Part shown: positions 8,002-17,246 of the stretch, one piece after another | Layout: every line of letters starts with the position of its first letter | Numbering within the stretch: the stretch's first letter is position 1 | Assembly (NCBI RefSeq): GCF_001469875.2 | Contig: NZ_LOPW02000010.1 | Location: 319,942-383,941 of the forward strand | From: Haloferax marisrubri | GTDB taxonomy: Archaea; Halobacteriota; Halobacteria; Halobacteriales; Haloferacaceae | DNA: 64,000 nucleotides | Direction of reading: 5' to 3' | The notes under the pieces: model-generated | The model's input: the letters and a program-made list of their open reading frames with translations, nothing else | Databases searched by the model: none | What the model was told of the DNA's origin: nothing | Position numbers and translations under genes: made by a program

Positions 8002-9015
8002 ATGCGCGATACGAACCGCGAGTGGATCTTCGCCGAGCGCCCCGAGGGAGAACCCGACATGGACAGTTTCGAACTCCGCGAGGGCGACCTCCCGGAGCCG
8101 CGACACGGAGAACTCCTCGTACGCGTGCGATACCTCTCCGTCGACCCGTACATGCGCGGGCGGATGCGAGACGCAGAGTCGTACGCAGAACCGTGGTCGG
8201 TCGGCGACCCACTACAGGGCGGCGTCGTCGGCGAAGTCGTCGAAAGCGAGAGCGAGGCGTACGACGCCGGCGACCTCGTGAGCGGTAACGGCACGTGGGC
8301 CGACTACACCGTCCTCGACGCCGATAACGTCGCGCCCGTCGACCCATCGGTCGCGGACCTCCCCGCCTACCTCGGCGTGCTCGGGATGCCCGGCCGGACG
8401 GCGTATTTCGGCCTGCTCGACGTGGGCGACCCCTCGCCCGGCGAGACGGTGGTCGTGTCCGGCGCGGCCGGTGCAGTCGGCTCCGTCGTCGGCCAGATTG
8501 CGAAGTTCAACGGCTGTCGCGTCGTCGGCTTCGCCGGCTCCGACGAGAAGGTGTCGTGGCTCACCGACGACCTCGGCTTCGACGCCGCAATCAACTACAA
8601 AGCAGTCGACGACTACCGCGCGGCGCTCGACGACGCCGCGCCCGACGGCGTCGACGTGTACTTCGACAACGTCGGCGGCCCCATCACCGACGCGGTGTTC
8701 ACGAAACTGAACCTCGACGCCCGCGTCGCCGTCTGCGGACAGATTGCCCACTACAACGACGAGGGCGTGCCGACTGGCCCGCGAAAGCTCCCGCAACTCA
8801 TCGCACCGCGGGCGAAAGTACAGGGACTGCTCGTCGGCGACTACGCGACCCGATTCGGCCAGGCCAGCGAGCAACTCGGCTCGTGGGTCGCATCGGGCGA
8901 CCTCGAACACCGCGAGACCGTCGTCGACGGCCTGGAGAACGCGCCCGACGCGTTCCTCGGCCTGTTCTCCGGCGACAACATCGGCAAGCAGGTCGTCGGC
9001 GTGTCCGAACCATAA
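8002..9015 (+). CDS. NADP-dependent medium-chain dehydrogenase/reductase (CurA/leukotriene B4 DH type)
   Basis: The 337-residue protein is a zinc-independent member of the MDR superfamily. The N-terminal GroES-like domain contains LLVRVRYLSVDPYMRGRM, typical of the leukotriene B4 dehydrogenase/prostaglandin reductase and CurA branch, and lacks zinc ligands. The Rossmann domain carries VVVSGAAGAVGSVVGQIAK and the later YFDNVGG. Members reduce alpha,beta-unsaturated ketones or aldehydes with NADPH and are often linked to detoxification. It is divergent from the SDR at 7193-7837, and both could respond to the same stress. The exact substrate cannot be assigned. Confidence 0.9.
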   Translation: MRDTNREWIFAERPEGEPDMDSFELREGDLPEPRHGELLVRVRYLSVDPYMRGRMRDAESYAEPWSVGDPLQGGVVGEVVESESEAYDAGDLVSGNGTWADYTVLDADNVAPVDPSVADLPAYLGVLGMPGRTAYFGLLDVGDPSPGETVVVSGAAGAVGSVVGQIAKFNGCRVVGFAGSDEKVSWLTDDLGFDAAINYKAVDDYRAALDDAAPDGVDVYFDNVGGPITDAVFTKLNLDARVAVCGQIAHYNDEGVPTGPRKLPQLIAPRAKVQGLLVGDYATRFGQASEQLGSWVASGDLEHRETVVDGLENAPDAFLGLFSGDNIGKQVVGVSEP

Positions 9016-9088
9016 CGCGCAGCTTCGCCGCCGACCGTCGGTGAGGTGACGGTCGCCCCCCAGAACGCGGACCGTCGTGTCATTCATT

Positions 9089-9104
9089 TTTAGCCCGGCC
9101 TAAA
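9089..9104. promoter_or_regulatory. Candidate DtxR-family site 1
   Basis: TTTAG-N6-CTAAA is a perfect inverted repeat upstream of the TATA-like CTATAT (9116-9121) of the binding-protein gene. It resembles a half-conserved version of the site at 9126-9139, and its position before the TATA box would suit an activator or a second repressor site. Confidence 0.4.
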
Positions 9105-9125
9105 TTTCGAAGCACCTATATCGGT

Positions 9126-9139
9126 TTAGGTGAGCCTAA
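9126..9139. promoter_or_regulatory. Candidate iron-dependent DtxR-family operator
   Basis: TTAGG-TGAG-CCTAA is a perfect inverted repeat between the TATA-like element and the ATG at 9145. TTAGG/CCTAA arms are typical of DtxR/IdeR operators, and haloarchaea use DtxR-family proteins for iron control. Placement over the transcription start would favour repression when iron is plentiful. Confidence 0.55.
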
Positions 9140-9144
9140 TTCGT

Positions 9145-10395
9145 ATGAGAGAGACCGACGAGAACACGGGGCCGACGCGGAGAGACTACCTGACGTACGG
9201 TGGCGCGCTCCTCGGTGGCGGGGTGCTCGCGGGATGCGCCGGGCAGTCGGGCGGCGACGCGACGACCACGGCGACTGAGACCGCCACGGCGACCGAAACC
9301 GAGACGGAAGCCACCGAGACGGCGACCGAAACTGAGACCGACGACTCCAGCTACACGGCCGAGTTATCGCCGGTCGGGACGGTCACGCTGGACGAACCGC
9401 CGACGAACGTGTTCACTCACTTCCCGTGGTTCCCGGACATGGCGAGCGCGCTCGGGCAGGGCGACACCGTGAACAACCTCTGGTGGGACGGCACCGTCGC
9501 GGGCCTGGAGTACTTCACCGCCGGCTTCGACGACTTCGAAATCGAGTGGGCCGACGCGGCGGGCGAGTACGGCTTCACGAAAGAGAAACTGTACGAACTC
9601 GACAGCGACCTCCACCTCGTCGACCCCGCGTGGGTGTCCACGCAGGACAACTGGAACCAAGCCGACATCGACGAGGTCGCGGACAACATCGGCCCGTGGT
9701 TCGGAAACTACTACAGCAATTTCAACTCCACGCCCCCGGAAGAGTGGGCCGACGGCTACGAGTACTACGACCTCTGGGACCTGTTCGAACGCGTCGGGTC
9801 GCTGTACGGCGAGCGCGAGCGCTACGAGGCGCTCCAGTCCGTCCGCGACGACCAGCTCACTACCATCGAAGACGGCCTGCCGCCGGAGTCCGAGCGCCCG
9901 ACCGCCGCGTACCTCTCGATTTCGACGGACCTGTCGAGCATCTACCTGCTCCGCCTGAACGCGCCCGGCTACTGGAACGCCCACACTCGGCCGCTCGGCG
10001 CGGTCGACGCCTTCGGCGACGAGGAATTCACGGGGCCGTTCCAGGAGGTCGACATGGAGGCGCTTCTCGAAGCCGACCCCGACGTGATTCTCGCGCTGTG
10101 GACGGTCACCGAGACGTTCGACTTCGACGGGCTGAAACAGAACCTCCAGGACGACCCGGTCGGCCGCGAACTGGCCGCCGTCCAGAACGACCGCGTCTAC
10201 CCGCAGGGGACCCGGTGGCAGGGGCCGCTGATGAACCTGTTCCAGACCGAGATGACGGCCAAACAGCTGTATCCCGACCAGTTCGGCGAGTGGCCGACCT
10301 ACGAGGACGGCGACGACTACCCCGACTTCGGGGCCGACGAACAGTTGTTCGACCACGGGCGAGTCGAGGAAATCGTCACGGGCGAGAATCTGTAG
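9145..10395 (+). CDS. Iron-siderophore-type ABC transporter substrate-binding lipoprotein
   Basis: The 416-residue protein begins MRETDENTGPTRRDYL with a twin-arginine signal and lipobox LAGC, followed by a long Thr/Glu-rich linker (about residues 35-65). The remainder is a FepB/BtuF-like binding domain: VGTVTLDEPPTNVFTH near its start, DLHLVDPAW, LLEADPDVILALW and NDRVYPQGTRW near its end. A GTG at 9130 is in frame but would place the operator palindrome inside the gene, so ATG 9145 is preferred; a CTATAT element lies 24 bp before it. No permease or ATPase gene is adjacent, so it must use a distant partner. The two DtxR-like palindromes upstream support an iron-related role. Confidence 0.85.
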   Translation: MRETDENTGPTRRDYLTYGGALLGGGVLAGCAGQSGGDATTTATETATATETETEATETATETETDDSSYTAELSPVGTVTLDEPPTNVFTHFPWFPDMASALGQGDTVNNLWWDGTVAGLEYFTAGFDDFEIEWADAAGEYGFTKEKLYELDSDLHLVDPAWVSTQDNWNQADIDEVADNIGPWFGNYYSNFNSTPPEEWADGYEYYDLWDLFERVGSLYGERERYEALQSVRDDQLTTIEDGLPPESERPTAAYLSISTDLSSIYLLRLNAPGYWNAHTRPLGAVDAFGDEEFTGPFQEVDMEALLEADPDVILALWTVTETFDFDGLKQNLQDDPVGRELAAVQNDRVYPQGTRWQGPLMNLFQTEMTAKQLYPDQFGEWPTYEDGDDYPDFGADEQLFDHGRVEEIVTGENL

Positions 10396-10442
10396 GCGCG
10401 TCGCCGGGGTGAGCGCGCAGCGTCACCTCCGACCCACACGAG

Positions 10443-11201
10443 TCACCTCGTCAGGTCGACCTGAATCGATTTCGCGGTGCTGATGACCTGCCCGGTGATG
10501 TCCTCTTCGAGATACCGACCGGTGAGTCGACTCGACGGTCCACAGACCCCGATGGCCGCCGCTGGCGCGCGCTCAGTCAGGGCGATGGACGTTCCCACCC
10601 CGATAACCCCCGCGGATTGTTCTTCTCTGCAAAACGAAATCCCGTTCTCGCGAATCGTTCGGAGTTCGCCGCGGAGCACGTTGCGGTCGGTAATCGTCTC
10701 AGCCGTCTGTGCATCGAGGCCGCGTTCGTCGAGGATGTCAGCGACGCGCTCGCGGCCGAGAGACGCGAGCATGGCCTTTCCGGGGGCCGTGACGTGGAGC
10801 GGGATGCGAGTTCCACACGCGTACTCGGGCGTCCAGTCGTTCGACCCGTGGGCCATGTAGACGCAGATACCGACGCCGTCTTCCTCCACGAACAGCGTCG
10901 AGACCTCTCCGGTGACCCGCGCCAAGTTGTCGACGTGCCGTCTCGCGGCGGTGAACACGCCGAGGTGCGACCGCACGTCCTCACCGAGCGCCAACAGCCC
11001 CATCGACGCGAGGTACTTCCGGTCTCGTTTCGTCACGTAGCCGAGTTCCGCGAGCGTGTTGAGGTGCGTGTGTACGACGCCCTTCGAGAGCCCGACGTCG
11101 GCCGCGAGTTCGGTGACGCCGAGCGCCTCGTCGGACGCGACCAGTCGCTCGAGGATGCGAAACGAGTTCATCGTCGCGTCGACCGTCGTTGTCCCCGTCA
11201 T
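10443..11201 (-). CDS. IclR family transcriptional regulator of the sugar operon
   Basis: The 252-residue protein starts MTGTTTVDATMNSFRILE. The winged helix spans residues 10-75 with recognition helix GLSKGVVHTHLNTLAELGY, and the IclR effector domain occupies the rest, including TRIPLHVTAPGKAMLASL. The open frame continues 25 codons upstream, but a TATATAG element on the minus strand lies about 28 bp before ATG 11201 and supports this start. It is divergent from the dehydrogenase-ABC-dehydratase operon and probably controls it in response to the sugar or an intermediate, as IclR-type regulators do in other haloarchaeal sugar pathways. Confidence 0.9.
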   Translation of the reverse strand: MTGTTTVDATMNSFRILERLVASDEALGVTELAADVGLSKGVVHTHLNTLAELGYVTKRDRKYLASMGLLALGEDVRSHLGVFTAARRHVDNLARVTGEVSTLFVEEDGVGICVYMAHGSNDWTPEYACGTRIPLHVTAPGKAMLASLGRERVADILDERGLDAQTAETITDRNVLRGELRTIRENGISFCREEQSAGVIGVGTSIALTERAPAAAIGVCGPSSRLTGRYLEEDITGQVISTAKSIQVDLTR

Positions 11202-11228
11202 CTCTATAGTGCGACGAGGTAGCACGGC

Positions 11229-11236
11229 TATATAGA
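11229..11236 (-). promoter_or_regulatory. TATA-like element of the second IclR gene
   Basis: CTATATAG lies about 28 bp before ATG 11201 on the minus strand, the spacing expected for leaderless transcription. Confidence 0.45.
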
Positions 11237-11470
11237 AATTGTTTTTCAGAGCAGAACGACGGCCCACACCACACACGCCCCCAGTACGTGCACAATTGTT
11301 AATTATTATAGCTTATACAACAAATGCCCGGCAATAGCTACCTCGTTTTGCTCTGCGAAACAATCTGAATCGTCCGATTTTCGGTAGTATGGCTCTCTAA
11401 ACGAGCGGTTTCGATTTCGGCCATGGGGTTTTATCAATCAGTTTTTGAACGGATTGTCACGGTCGAACCA

Positions 11471-12496
11471 ATGAAATCTGCCCAACTGACGGACACCCAC
11501 ACGGTAGCGATAACCGACACAGCGAAACCGCGCCCCGACGCGGACGAGGTGCTGGTCGAGATACACGCCTGTGGGGTCTGTACGACCGACCTGCACATGT
11601 ACCACGGCAACCTCGACGTCGACTTTCCGACGGTGCCCGGCCACGAGAGTGCGGGCGAAGTCGTCGCTGTCGGGTCGGACGTCGACGCCTACGAGGTGGG
11701 CGACCGGGTCGCCATCAACCCGTCCGTGCCGTGCCACGAGTGTCGCGCCTGCAAGGCCGGGCGGGAGAACCTCTGTCACGACCTCACTTCGCTCGGCGGG
11801 GCCGCGAAACACGTCATCGACGGCGCGTTCGCGGAGTACGCGGCCGTCCCCGTCGGCAACCTCGAACCGATTGGCGACCTCGACTACCGGACGGCCGCGT
11901 TCGCCGAACCCCTCGGCTGCGTCATCAACGGCGTCGACCAGGTCGACCTGACGAGCGGCGAGACGGTCGTCGTGGTCGGTGCGGGCTTCATCGGCCTGCT
12001 TCTCGTCCAGGCGCTCCGGGCGAGCGGCGCGGGGACCATCGTCGTCTCCGAACCGGTCGATACCCGCCGAGAGGTGGCGAAAGCGGTCGGTGCCGACCAC
12101 ACCATCGACCCGACCGTCACGGACCCGACGACGGTGATTCCGAACCTCGTCGGCGACGTAGACATCGCCGTCGAGGCCGTCGGCCTCCCCCAGACCATCG
12201 CGCAGGCGCACTCGCTCACGGGGCCGGGTGGCCGGACGCTCATCTTCGGCGTCCCCCCGAACGACGCGACGATCGAACTCTCGCCGTACGACCTGTTCTT
12301 CGAGGAACGCGAGGTCGTTTCGAGCTACTCGCTCACGCCGGACACGTTCGCGCGAGCGGTGCGACTGCTCCAGAACGGCCGCATCGACGTTGACACCCTC
12401 GTCACCGACGAGTTCGGGCTCACCGGCCTCGAAACCGCCTTCGACCAGATGGAGGACAACCGCGGGCTGAAGAAGATTATCTACCCGGCCCGGTGA
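11471..12496 (+). CDS. Zinc-dependent alcohol (sugar) dehydrogenase, MDR family
   Basis: The 341-residue protein starts MKSAQLTDTHTVAI. Catalytic zinc ligands are visible as CGVCTTDLHMYHG and GHESAGEV, and structural zinc ligands as the four cysteines of CHECRACKAGRENLC. The cofactor loop is VVVVGAGFIGLL. This is the threonine/sorbitol dehydrogenase branch of MDR enzymes. As first gene of an operon with a sugar ABC transporter and an aldonate dehydratase, it probably oxidises an aldose or polyol, perhaps galactose to galactonolactone, although haloarchaeal sugar dehydrogenases of other families do the same. A TTTTATC element lies 35 bp before the ATG. The in-frame ATG at 11423 is upstream of that TATA-like element and unlikely. 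Confidence 0.88.
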   Translation: MKSAQLTDTHTVAITDTAKPRPDADEVLVEIHACGVCTTDLHMYHGNLDVDFPTVPGHESAGEVVAVGSDVDAYEVGDRVAINPSVPCHECRACKAGRENLCHDLTSLGGAAKHVIDGAFAEYAAVPVGNLEPIGDLDYRTAAFAEPLGCVINGVDQVDLTSGETVVVVGAGFIGLLLVQALRASGAGTIVVSEPVDTRREVAKAVGADHTIDPTVTDPTTVIPNLVGDVDIAVEAVGLPQTIAQAHSLTGPGGRTLIFGVPPNDATIELSPYDLFFEEREVVSSYSLTPDTFARAVRLLQNGRIDVDTLVTDEFGLTGLETAFDQMEDNRGLKKIIYPAR

Positions 12497-12549
12497 CGCG
12501 GCACGACGCGACTGACCACTCAGACACATCACACACCACATCACTACCA

Positions 12550-13986
12550 ATGACGAACGACCACAACCGACGAAGTTTCATCAAGACGGCAGCAGCAGCG
12601 GGTCTCCTCGGCGGCCTCGCCGGCTGTACCCGCGGCGGCGAACAGGCACAGAACAGCGGCGGTTCGACTGACGGCGGGGAGAGCACCGACGGCGGCACCT
12701 CGACTGCGTCGTCGTCCGAACCCGTCATCCCGCTCAGCGAGTACGACGCCGACATCGACTGGGCGCAGTTCGAGGGCTCGCAGATCAACATCGGTGCCGT
12801 CCAGCACCCGTGGGTCTCGGCCATCAAGCCGGCGATACCCGTCTTCGAGGAACTCACCGGCATCGACGTCGTCTGGAACATCCTGCCCGAAAACCAGTTC
12901 CGGACGAAGCGCCAGACCGACGTGAGCACCGGCGCTGGCCAGTTCGACGTCTTCTTCATGGACCAGGTGGTCAACCAGTACCGAAACGAAGGCTGGCTCC
13001 AGCCGCTCGACCCCTACTTCGAGGACGAGAGCCTGTACGACGAAGCCTGGTACCAGCCCGACGACCTCTTCGAGGCGTCGCGGTGGCAGGCCCACGGCGG
13101 CGGCTTCAGCGACGAGTGGACCGGCCTGCCCATCACCGTCGAGGTCCAGACCCAGTTCTACCGGACGGACCTCTACGAGAAACACGACCTCGAAGTCGCA
13201 GAGACGCTCGAGGAGTTCCGACAGAACGCCCAGACGATTCACGAAAACGAGTCGGAGGCCGTCGGCACCGTCGGCCGCGGGCAGAAGGGCTACGGGATGA
13301 ACATCTTCATCCTGAACATGCTCCTCCGCGAGATGGGGACGTCTCTCTGGACGGAGTTCCCGACCGACTCCGGCCTCGACTCGTCGGGCGTCATCGACGC
13401 GGCGACGTGGTACACGAACCTCCTGCGGGACTACGGCCCCGACGGCGCGTCCACGCAGTCGTGGTCCGACGTGCTCTCGACGATGCAGGAGGGCCGCGCG
13501 GGCCACATCGTCGCCGACGCGAACCTGTTTTGGCCCGGCCTGACCGGCTCGGAGTCGTCGGTTTCCGACACCGTCGGCATCGCGAAGGTTCCCAAGCCGG
13601 CCGACGGCGAGTTCGCACCCAACGCGTACAACTGGCAGATTTCGACGTCGAAGAACGCGGCGAACTCGAAGCAGGCGTTCCTGTTCATGCTCTGGGCGAC
13701 CTCGGAGCCGACCAACACGTGGATGCACCTCCACAGCGACGCCGCCTTCTCCGTCCGCCAGTCGGTCTGGGAGAACGACGAGTTCCGCTCGCAGGTCGGC
13801 GAGGAGTTCGCGCAGGTGACGCTCGAATCGCTCCAGTCGGCGTCGCCGGACCCGTTCGACCGGAAGTACCCCGAGTGGGGACAGCGCTACTCCGAGGAAC
13901 TCCAGCGCGCCCTCGCGGGCCAGAAGTCCCCCGAGGCCGCGATGACGACGGCCGCCGAGGTCGCAGAGGAGATCTACAGCGAGTGA
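12550..13986 (+). CDS. Sugar ABC transporter substrate-binding lipoprotein (family 1)
   Basis: The 478-residue protein starts MTNDHNRRSFIKTAAAAG, a Tat signal, with lipobox LAGC and a Gly/Ser/Asp-rich linker (about residues 25-60). The binding domain is the large family 1 type: INIGAVQHPWVSAIKPAIP near the start, FEELTGIDVVW, GQFDVFFMDQV, then hinge and C-terminal segments. CUT1 transporters with such receptors import oligosaccharides or monosaccharides. The permease gene follows after 4 bp. The upstream in-frame ATG at 12493 would add 19 residues before the Tat signal and is not supported. Confidence 0.9.
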   Translation: MTNDHNRRSFIKTAAAAGLLGGLAGCTRGGEQAQNSGGSTDGGESTDGGTSTASSSEPVIPLSEYDADIDWAQFEGSQINIGAVQHPWVSAIKPAIPVFEELTGIDVVWNILPENQFRTKRQTDVSTGAGQFDVFFMDQVVNQYRNEGWLQPLDPYFEDESLYDEAWYQPDDLFEASRWQAHGGGFSDEWTGLPITVEVQTQFYRTDLYEKHDLEVAETLEEFRQNAQTIHENESEAVGTVGRGQKGYGMNIFILNMLLREMGTSLWTEFPTDSGLDSSGVIDAATWYTNLLRDYGPDGASTQSWSDVLSTMQEGRAGHIVADANLFWPGLTGSESSVSDTVGIAKVPKPADGEFAPNAYNWQISTSKNAANSKQAFLFMLWATSEPTNTWMHLHSDAAFSVRQSVWENDEFRSQVGEEFAQVTLESLQSASPDPFDRKYPEWGQRYSEELQRALAGQKSPEAAMTTAAEVAEEIYSE

Positions 13987-13990
13987 CGCC

Positions 13991-14926
13991 ATGAGCACGC
14001 AAACACAGACCGAAACGACGACGAGCGAGACGGGGGTCGCCAGGCTGCGGGCGCTGTGGAACGACTACCTCCCGTACTGGTTCATCGCGCCGATGGTGCT
14101 GGTGATGGTGCTTATCACCTTCTTCCCCGGCGCGTACGACCTCTACCTCAGCGTCATCGAGGAGCCCACGTTCGACGTCTTCGCGGCCGAGTTCGTCGGC
14201 CTAAACAACTACGCGACGGCGTTCGGTCGCGGCGGCGCGATGCACTCGTTTATCATCACGGTGACCGTCGTCGTCAGCGCGCTCGCCCTCGAAACCGTCC
14301 TCGGGTTCGGCCTCGCCGCGCTCGTCGCCGGCGTGGAGTCCGAGCGACTGCAGTCGTTCTACCGAGTGCTGTTTATCATCCCGATGGCCGTCGCGCCCGT
14401 CTCCCTCGCGACCATCGGCCGCATCATGCTGAACAGCGAAATCGGAGTCATCCCCTACCTCATCGAGGCGACGACGCCCTTCGCGGCCCCGGCGTTCCTC
14501 TCTGAGATTCCGCTGTTGACGGTGGTGCTTCTCGACACGTGGAACTGGACGCCGTTCATGTTCATCATCTTCTACGCCGGCCTCTCGTCGGTGCCCGACA
14601 CGCTCATCGAGGCGTCACGCGTCGACGGCGCGCCGCTGTGGCGTCGCTACCTCCACGTCGTCATCCCGTACATGAAGCCCGTGGTGTTCGTCGCCACGCT
14701 CATCCGACTCATCGACCTCTTTCGGACGTTCGGCGTCGTCTACGGCCTGACGCAGGGCGGCCCGGGAACGGCCACCCAACTCGTGAGCATCAACATCTAC
14801 GAACAGATGTTCATCAACAACTCGCCGGGCGTGGCGGCCGCGATTGCGGTCGTCTATCTCGTCTTCGTCGTCGCCATCGCGAACATCGTCATCGCCAAGG
14901 TCGGCTTCGAGGGGGTGTGGGACTGA
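13991..14926 (+). CDS. Sugar ABC transporter permease 1 (MalF/UgpA type)
   Basis: The 311-residue protein has about six membrane segments and an N-terminal cytoplasmic tail of about 30 residues. The coupling motif for the ATPase is visible as EASRVDGAPLWRRYLHVVIP (EAA-x3-G loop), near residues 210-230. It starts 4 bp after the binding-protein stop and shares one base with the next gene (TGATG), so translation is coupled. It pairs with permease 2 to form the membrane channel of a CUT1 importer. Confidence 0.92.
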   Translation: MSTQTQTETTTSETGVARLRALWNDYLPYWFIAPMVLVMVLITFFPGAYDLYLSVIEEPTFDVFAAEFVGLNNYATAFGRGGAMHSFIITVTVVVSALALETVLGFGLAALVAGVESERLQSFYRVLFIIPMAVAPVSLATIGRIMLNSEIGVIPYLIEATTPFAAPAFLSEIPLLTVVLLDTWNWTPFMFIIFYAGLSSVPDTLIEASRVDGAPLWRRYLHVVIPYMKPVVFVATLIRLIDLFRTFGVVYGLTQGGPGTATQLVSINIYEQMFINNSPGVAAAIAVVYLVFVVAIANIVIAKVGFEGVWD

Positions 14927-15828
14927 TGGCGTCCCAGAACCCGTCGCAGTCTACGTCCCAGTCGTCCGGTCCCGCGACCGGCGACCAGCGCCTCGACAAA
15001 GACACCCGCGAGACGCTCGTGAGTGTCGCCCGCCACGGACTCCTGTTGGCGTGGTCGTTCGTCGTGCTGTTCCCCCTGTACTGGTTGGCGTCGATGTCGC
15101 TGAAGCCGCCGGGGCAAGCCAACGCGCTGCCGCCGGACTGGCTCTTCCTGCCGACGGTGTACAACTACATCCGGCTCGCACAGGACGGCGCGTTCCTCGC
15201 GGCGTTCGCCAACAGCGTCGTCATGGTGTCGGCGTCGGTCGTGCTCGTGTTGCTCATCGGCGTGCCCGCGGCGTACGTGCTCTCGCGGTACGCCATCCCG
15301 ATGGAGCGGGACGTGCTCGTGTGGATTCTCTCCTCGCGGATGCTCCCGCCTATCGCCGTCGTCATCCCGTTTTTCGTCATCTTCCGGTCGCTCAACCTCT
15401 TCGACACCCGAATCGGGATGGTGTTCATGTACGTCAGCATCAACCTCTCGCTCGTCGTCTGGGTGATGAAGGCGTTCTTCGACGGCATCCCCGAGACGCT
15501 CGAAGAGGCCGCCCGCGTCGACGGCGCGACCCGGTTCCAAGGCTTCCGCAAGGTCGTCCTCCCGGCGGCGAAACCGGGCATCTTCTCGGTCGCGATTATC
15601 AGTTTCATCTTCGCGTGGATCGAGCTCCTGTTCGGACTCGTCCTGACGAACTTCGAGGCGGTCCCGGTGACGCTGTTCGTCTACTCCTTTATCGGCTCGC
15701 GCTCCATCGAGTGGGGGATGCTCGCCGCGGCCTCGATGGCGATGATTCTCCCGGTCGTCGTCTTCCTCATCGCGGTGAACAAGTACCTCGCCGCCGGGCT
15801 GAGCTTCGGCGTGGTGATCAAAGAATGA
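14926..15828 (+). CDS. Sugar ABC transporter permease 2 (MalG/UgpE type)
   Basis: The 300-residue protein starts MASQNPSQSTSQSS at the ATG that overlaps the previous stop by one base. The frame is open further upstream, but that part lies inside permease 1. A short hydrophilic Ser/Gln-rich N-terminus precedes about six membrane segments, and the EAA loop reads EEAARVDGATRFQGFRK near residues 188-204. It is the second channel subunit. A 133-bp gap separates it from the ATPase gene. Confidence 0.92.
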   Translation: MASQNPSQSTSQSSGPATGDQRLDKDTRETLVSVARHGLLLAWSFVVLFPLYWLASMSLKPPGQANALPPDWLFLPTVYNYIRLAQDGAFLAAFANSVVMVSASVVLVLLIGVPAAYVLSRYAIPMERDVLVWILSSRMLPPIAVVIPFFVIFRSLNLFDTRIGMVFMYVSINLSLVVWVMKAFFDGIPETLEEAARVDGATRFQGFRKVVLPAAKPGIFSVAIISFIFAWIELLFGLVLTNFEAVPVTLFVYSFIGSRSIEWGMLAAASMAMILPVVVFLIAVNKYLAAGLSFGVVIKE

Positions 15829-15961
15829 GACTGACGGACCCAGCACACGGCCGACGACCGTCGGCACGGCGGCGCGCATCGCTCGCAAACGACACCAACA
15901 CTCACACCCACACCCGCGCGGCGGGGGCAACCAGCCGCACCACGACCACGGAGACACACTC

Positions 15962-17131
15962 ATGGCCAGCATCACGCTAGACGACGTAACGAAGGAGTTC
16001 GGCGACGGTGGCGACGCGGTCGTCGCCGTCGACGACGTATCGCTCGACATCGAAGACGGCGAGTTCGTCGTCTTCGTCGGCCCGTCCGGGAGCGGGAAGT
16101 CCACGCTCATGCGGATGGTCGCCGGCCTCGAAACGCAGACCGACGGCGACGTGTACATCGGCGACGAGATCGTCAATCAGCTCGGCCCGCGGGCGCGTGA
16201 CATCGCGATGGTGTTCCAGAACTACGCGCTGTACCCGAACATGACCGTCGAGGAGAACATGTCGTTCGGCCTCAAGATGTCGACCGACCTCTCGGCCGAC
16301 GAAATCGAAGCGACGGTGACCGAGACGGCCGAGATGATGGGTATCGAGTCGCTGTTGGACAACACGCCCGGCGAACTTTCCGGTGGCCAACAGCAGCGCG
16401 TCGCCCTCGGCCGTGCCATCGTCCGCGACCCGAACGTGTTCTTGATGGACGAGCCGCTGTCGAACCTCGACGCGAAGCTCCGGACGACCATGCGCACCGA
16501 AATCAACCGCCTGCAGAGCGACCTCGGCGTGACGACGCTGTACGTCACCCACGACCAGACCGAGGCGATGACGATGGGCGACCGGCTGGTCGTCCTCAAC
16601 TACGGCGAACTCCAGCAGGTCGGCACGCCGCTGGAGTGTTTCTACCGCCCGGCAAACCGGTTCGTCGCCGGGTTCATCGGGTCGCCGTCGATGAACTTCT
16701 TCGAGGGCCAGGTCACGGACGGCACGCTCGTCGCCGACGGCTTCGAGTACGCCCTCACAGAACGCATGCAGGGGAACGTCGGCGACCGGACCGCGGTGAC
16801 CCTCGGCGCGCGCCCGGAGGACTACACGCTCTCCGAAGCGCCCACGGACAACGGCTTCGAGGTCGTCGTCGACGTCGTCGAACCGATGGGCAGCGTCTCG
16901 TACGTGTACGTCCGGTCGGTCGCGGCGTCTCACGACGAGACGTTCGTCGTCGAAATCGACGGGCAACAACCCATCAGCGAAGGCGAGCGACTGTACGCGC
17001 ACGCTCCGGCGACTGACGTCCACCTGTTCGACACCCAAACCGGCGAGACGATTCACCAGCGAGAACTCACCGACGACGCAGAGCACGCGCTCTCGCAGCC
17101 GCTCGAAAACGCGAGCGCGGGGGCTGACTGA
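15962..17131 (+). CDS. Sugar ABC transporter ATP-binding protein (UgpC/MsmK type)
   Basis: The 389-residue ATPase shows the Walker A loop GPSGSGKST (about residue 40), the Q-loop at VFQNYALYPN, signature LSGGQQQRVALGRA, Walker B VFLMDEPLSNLDAKLR and the H-loop YVTHDQTEAM. The C-terminal third (from about residue 240) is the TOBE/OB regulatory domain of CUT1 ATPases, ending in a short acidic tail. It energises the importer formed with the two permeases upstream. Such ATPases can also serve several transporters in the same cell. Confidence 0.95.
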   Translation: MASITLDDVTKEFGDGGDAVVAVDDVSLDIEDGEFVVFVGPSGSGKSTLMRMVAGLETQTDGDVYIGDEIVNQLGPRARDIAMVFQNYALYPNMTVEENMSFGLKMSTDLSADEIEATVTETAEMMGIESLLDNTPGELSGGQQQRVALGRAIVRDPNVFLMDEPLSNLDAKLRTTMRTEINRLQSDLGVTTLYVTHDQTEAMTMGDRLVVLNYGELQQVGTPLECFYRPANRFVAGFIGSPSMNFFEGQVTDGTLVADGFEYALTERMQGNVGDRTAVTLGARPEDYTLSEAPTDNGFEVVVDVVEPMGSVSYVYVRSVAASHDETFVVEIDGQQPISEGERLYAHAPATDVHLFDTQTGETIHQRELTDDAEHALSQPLENASAGAD

Positions 17132-17246
17132 ACGGGCTCGCGCCGACTCCGACCGACTCAGCTCACGGCCCCCGCTGTCGTCCCCCGCTGTTGCCGACTG
17201 GACGCTCCCCCCTCCCATTGAAGTATCTTCTCCGGATTGTGCGACC

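Noticed and set aside
7133-8281. 382-codon open frame on the + strand across the SDR gene
   Set aside because: Product is Arg- and Ser-rich without motifs and lies antisense to a clear SDR and partly over the MDR gene; typical shadow frame of GC-rich DNA.
9130-9144. GTG start for the siderophore-binding protein
   Set aside because: It would place the DtxR-like palindrome inside the coding region, and the Tat signal fits ATG 9145.
12544-13998. 484-codon minus-strand frame antisense to the sugar-binding protein
   Set aside because: The + strand encodes a full Tat lipoprotein with family motifs. The antisense product has biased Arg/Val/Leu composition and no domain.
14854-16176. 440-codon minus-strand frame antisense to permease and ATPase genes
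   Set aside because: Overlaps two genes with clear motifs, and its Asp/Arg/Glu/His-rich sequence is the mirror of GC-rich codons.
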